From an uncultured Flavobacteriales bacterium (lineage in GTDB: Bacteria > Bacteroidota > Bacteroidia > CAIKAF01): a DNA stretch of 64,000 nucleotides. The notes beneath the pieces are model-generated. The model ran no database searches, was not told the origin of the DNA, and saw nothing but the letters and a program-made list of their open reading frames with translations. Of this stretch, positions 62,038 through 64,000 are shown piece by piece; the first letter of the stretch is position 1; each line of letters opens with the position of its first letter. The stretch covers positions 24,987 to 88,986 of the forward strand of contig CAIKAF010000007.1 in NCBI GenBank assembly GCA_903825395.1, given 5' to 3'. A program made the position numbers and the translations under genes.

Positions 62038-63879
62038 ATGTGTGGAATTGTAGGCTATCTAGGTCATCAGGCCGCTTACCCAATTTTGATAAAGGGCCTT
62101 ACCCGATTGGAATACCGTGGTTACGATAGCGCAGGTGTCGCTCTAATAAATAATCATCAAATTTCTTTGTACAAATGCAAAGGAAAGGTCGCTGAACTGG
62201 AGGCTTTTGCCGCTCAACACGATGTAGGAGGAAATATTGGAATTGGACATACCCGCTGGGCAACACATGGCGCTCCTAACGATACCAATGCCCATCCCCA
62301 CTTCTCTCAATCCGAAGATTTGGTGATCATCCACAATGGAATTATTGAAAACCATGCCACTCTTAAAAAGGGCCTTGAAAAGCGAGGATACGTTTTTCGC
62401 TCAGAAACCGATACGGAAGTGTTGGCGTATTTAATTGAAGACATCCAAAAGGAAATTGGCACCAATTTGGAGGAATCCGTTCGCCTAGCCCTTAACGAGG
62501 TAATCGGAGCATACGCTATTTTGGTGATGCACCGCGACGAACCCCATAAGCTCATTGCTGCTAAAAAAGGTAGCCCCCTAGTTATTGGCATCGGGAAAGA
62601 TGATTTTTTCATTGCTTCAGATGCTACTCCTATCGTAGAGTATACCCGCAATGTTATTTACCTCGAAGACGAAGAAATTGCCCTAATCCGCTTGGGTCAA
62701 GATATTGTAATTCGAACAATAGCAGATAAAGAAATTAAACCCTACATCCACGAACTGCAAATTGAATTGGAGCAGTTAGAAAAAGGAGGGTTTGAACACT
62801 TTATGCTTAAGGAAATTCACGAACAGCCCCGCTCTATTTCCGATTCGTTACGGGGCCGGCTAGACTCTTCCACGGGCAGGGTTTCCATGAGTGTTATTCG
62901 AGATTTTGAGGCCAAAATTCTTGCCGCCGACCGATTTATTATTGTTGCCTGTGGTACCAGTTGGCATGCAGGTTTGGTGGCTGAATATTTGTTGGAAGAT
63001 TTTGCTCGCATTCCAGTTGAGGTTGAATACGCATCTGAATTCAGATACCGCAATCCCATCTTAAGTGAAAAAGATATTGTGATTGCCATTTCCCAATCGG
63101 GTGAAACGGCCGATACCCTAGCAGCCATTCAACTTGCAAAGCAACGCGGAGCAACCATTCTTGGAATTTGCAATGTGGTCGGTTCAAGTATTCCCCGGGC
63201 AAGCCATGGCGGAGCCTATACCCATGCCGGTCCTGAAATCGGTGTGGCTTCAACAAAAGCATTTACCGCTCAGGTCGCGGTCTTAACCCTAATGGCAATT
63301 ATTATCGGTAAAAAACGAGGCCACCTGAATGAGTCTAAATACAGACAGCTTCTTTTTGAGTTGGAGCGCATTCCTGAATACATTACTCAGGCGCTTACCA
63401 CCGATGCCCACATTCGAAAACTGGCTGAACGCTTCAAGGATGCTCGGAATTTCTTGTACCTCGGTCGCGGCTATAATTTCCCGGTGGCTCTTGAGGGAGC
63501 GCTTAAACTGAAGGAAATCAGCTATATCCATGCGGAGGGCTATCCTGCCGCTGAAATGAAGCATGGACCAATCGCTTTGATTGATGAGGAAATGCCAGTG
63601 GTGGTCATTGCCACTCAGGGCGATTCGTACGAGAAAATTGTTTCAAATATTCAGGAGGTCAAGGCCCGCGGAGGTAAAATTATTTCGGTAGTTACCTCCG
63701 GAGATATAGAGGTGGCCGCCATAAGCGATTATGTCATCGAGGTTCCCGCCGTTTCCGAGCCGCTGTCGCCCTTGGTCAACTCCATCCCTCTGCAGCTGTT
63801 GAGCTACCACATCGCGATTTTGCGCGGCTGCAATGTAGATCAGCCCCGGAATTTGGCGAAATCCGTTACGGTGGAGTAG
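62038..63879 (+). CDS. glmS: Glutamine-fructose-6-phosphate aminotransferase
   Basis: Makes glucosamine-6-phosphate from fructose-6-phosphate and glutamine, the entry to UDP-GlcNAc for peptidoglycan and lipopolysaccharide. The 613-residue protein has the N-terminal Cys2 nucleophile (MCGIVGYLG), TRLEYRGYDSAGVA, GHTRWATHG and HNGIIENH in the glutaminase domain. Two SIS sugar-isomerase domains follow (CGTSWHAG, SQSGETADT, GRGYNFPVALEGALKLKEISYIHAEGY). The C-terminus ends PRNLAKSVTVE. No glmS ribozyme is seen upstream, as expected for Bacteroidota. The stop is followed by a weak hairpin. Confidence 0.97.
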   Translation: MCGIVGYLGHQAAYPILIKGLTRLEYRGYDSAGVALINNHQISLYKCKGKVAELEAFAAQHDVGGNIGIGHTRWATHGAPNDTNAHPHFSQSEDLVIIHNGIIENHATLKKGLEKRGYVFRSETDTEVLAYLIEDIQKEIGTNLEESVRLALNEVIGAYAILVMHRDEPHKLIAAKKGSPLVIGIGKDDFFIASDATPIVEYTRNVIYLEDEEIALIRLGQDIVIRTIADKEIKPYIHELQIELEQLEKGGFEHFMLKEIHEQPRSISDSLRGRLDSSTGRVSMSVIRDFEAKILAADRFIIVACGTSWHAGLVAEYLLEDFARIPVEVEYASEFRYRNPILSEKDIVIAISQSGETADTLAAIQLAKQRGATILGICNVVGSSIPRASHGGAYTHAGPEIGVASTKAFTAQVAVLTLMAIIIGKKRGHLNESKYRQLLFELERIPEYITQALTTDAHIRKLAERFKDARNFLYLGRGYNFPVALEGALKLKEISYIHAEGYPAAEMKHGPIALIDEEMPVVVIATQGDSYEKIVSNIQEVKARGGKIISVVTSGDIEVAAISDYVIEVPAVSEPLSPLVNSIPLQLLSYHIAILRGCNVDQPRNLAKSVTVE

Positions 63880-63902
63880 TGCCGAACGTACAGTTTCTGG
63901 TG

Positions 63903-63924
63903 CCCCTGTGTTTTCAGGGGTTTG
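63903..63924 (+). terminator. Possible weak terminator after glmS
   Basis: CCCCTG (63903-63908) pairs with CAGGGG (63915-63920), loop TGTTTT, followed by only TTTGAG. The stem is short and the U-run poor. The remaining bases to 64000 show no gene start. Confidence 0.4.
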
Positions 63925-64000
63925 AGACACTTTTGGTGATTTAGCTCCTCGCTTCAAAACAGCATTTTCTGCTCGCAAAATTTCCCCCACGCTTCGCAGC

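Noticed and set aside
62022-62040. glmS ribozyme ahead of glmS
   Set aside because: Only 15 bases separate the genes and nothing resembles the ribozyme core.

Overview
This window comes from a member of the phylum Bacteroidota, probably a gliding, aerobic flavobacterium-like organism. The support is direct. Five secreted proteins carry a type IX secretion (T9SS) C-terminal tail or a gliding-motility-type C-terminus. A GldH gliding lipoprotein gene is present. Many lipoproteins belong to families restricted to Bacteroidota (DUF4270, DUF4920). Promoters have the Bacteroidota form TTTG-N17-20-TAnnTTTG, and Shine-Dalgarno sequences are almost absent. DNA composition and gene style look even, so I see no large foreign island, prophage or CRISPR array.

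Layout. 1-5.8 kb: the 3' part of an RND/MMPL exporter, rfbA, a nucleotide-sugar epimerase and two T9SS cargo genes, all overlapping head to tail as one operon. 6-11 kb: aat, then a striking operon of a membrane pyrophosphatase fused to an FKBP prolyl isomerase, a second FKBP lipoprotein and a DUF4920 lipoprotein. 11-17 kb (minus strand): comB, gcvT, DUF3467, DUF2452 and a 999-aa PKD-repeat secreted protein. 17-26 kb: tRNA-Val, an OmpA-like protein, rplU-rpmA, serS, a TPR protein convergent with mutY, hup, a TPR protein, a 30-aa basic ribosomal-type protein and rng. 26-34 kb: holB, ricT, gldH, a class A PBP, scoA-scoB and a DUF2079 membrane protein, nearly all overlapping. 34-38 kb (minus strand): a secreted subtilase, a lipoprotein and a secreted nuclease. 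38-41 kb: a flavin reductase and an atypical SDR, divergent from a CrtI-like FAD oxidoreductase. 41-45 kb: three unknown envelope genes, then groES-groL. 46-49 kb: thrS-infC-rpmI-rplT, in which infC has no ATG/GTG/TTG start in a sensible place and apparently uses AUU. 49-54 kb: a persulfide dioxygenase-rhodanese protein, a thioredoxin, a methyltransferase and a T9SS-secreted peptidylarginine-deiminase-like enzyme. 54-60 kb (minus strand): methionine aminotransferase, radA, a lipoprotein, rfaE2, a flippase-like protein and panC. 60-64 kb: a short GT5 synthase, a DUF4270 lipoprotein and glmS.

Two families of palindromic intergenic repeats punctuate the window. Family 1 (about 143 bp) has five copies, near 5.8, 25.9, 34.0, 40.8 and 49.2 kb. 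It keeps its ends and an apical loop (consensus GGCTCCTnnnGTCGCC) while the stem between them varies. Family 2 (rich in CGCAAAG) occurs as a near-perfect 150-bp tandem duplication at 53.8-54.1 kb and as a rearranged inverted copy at 10.9-11.1 kb.

The best candidates for something undescribed are the pyrophosphatase-FKBP fusion and the family 1 repeats. Next come the AUU-started infC, the bistable hairpin ahead of rng and the SDR that lacks its catalytic tyrosine. Most of the rest is ordinary core metabolism, translation and envelope biology.
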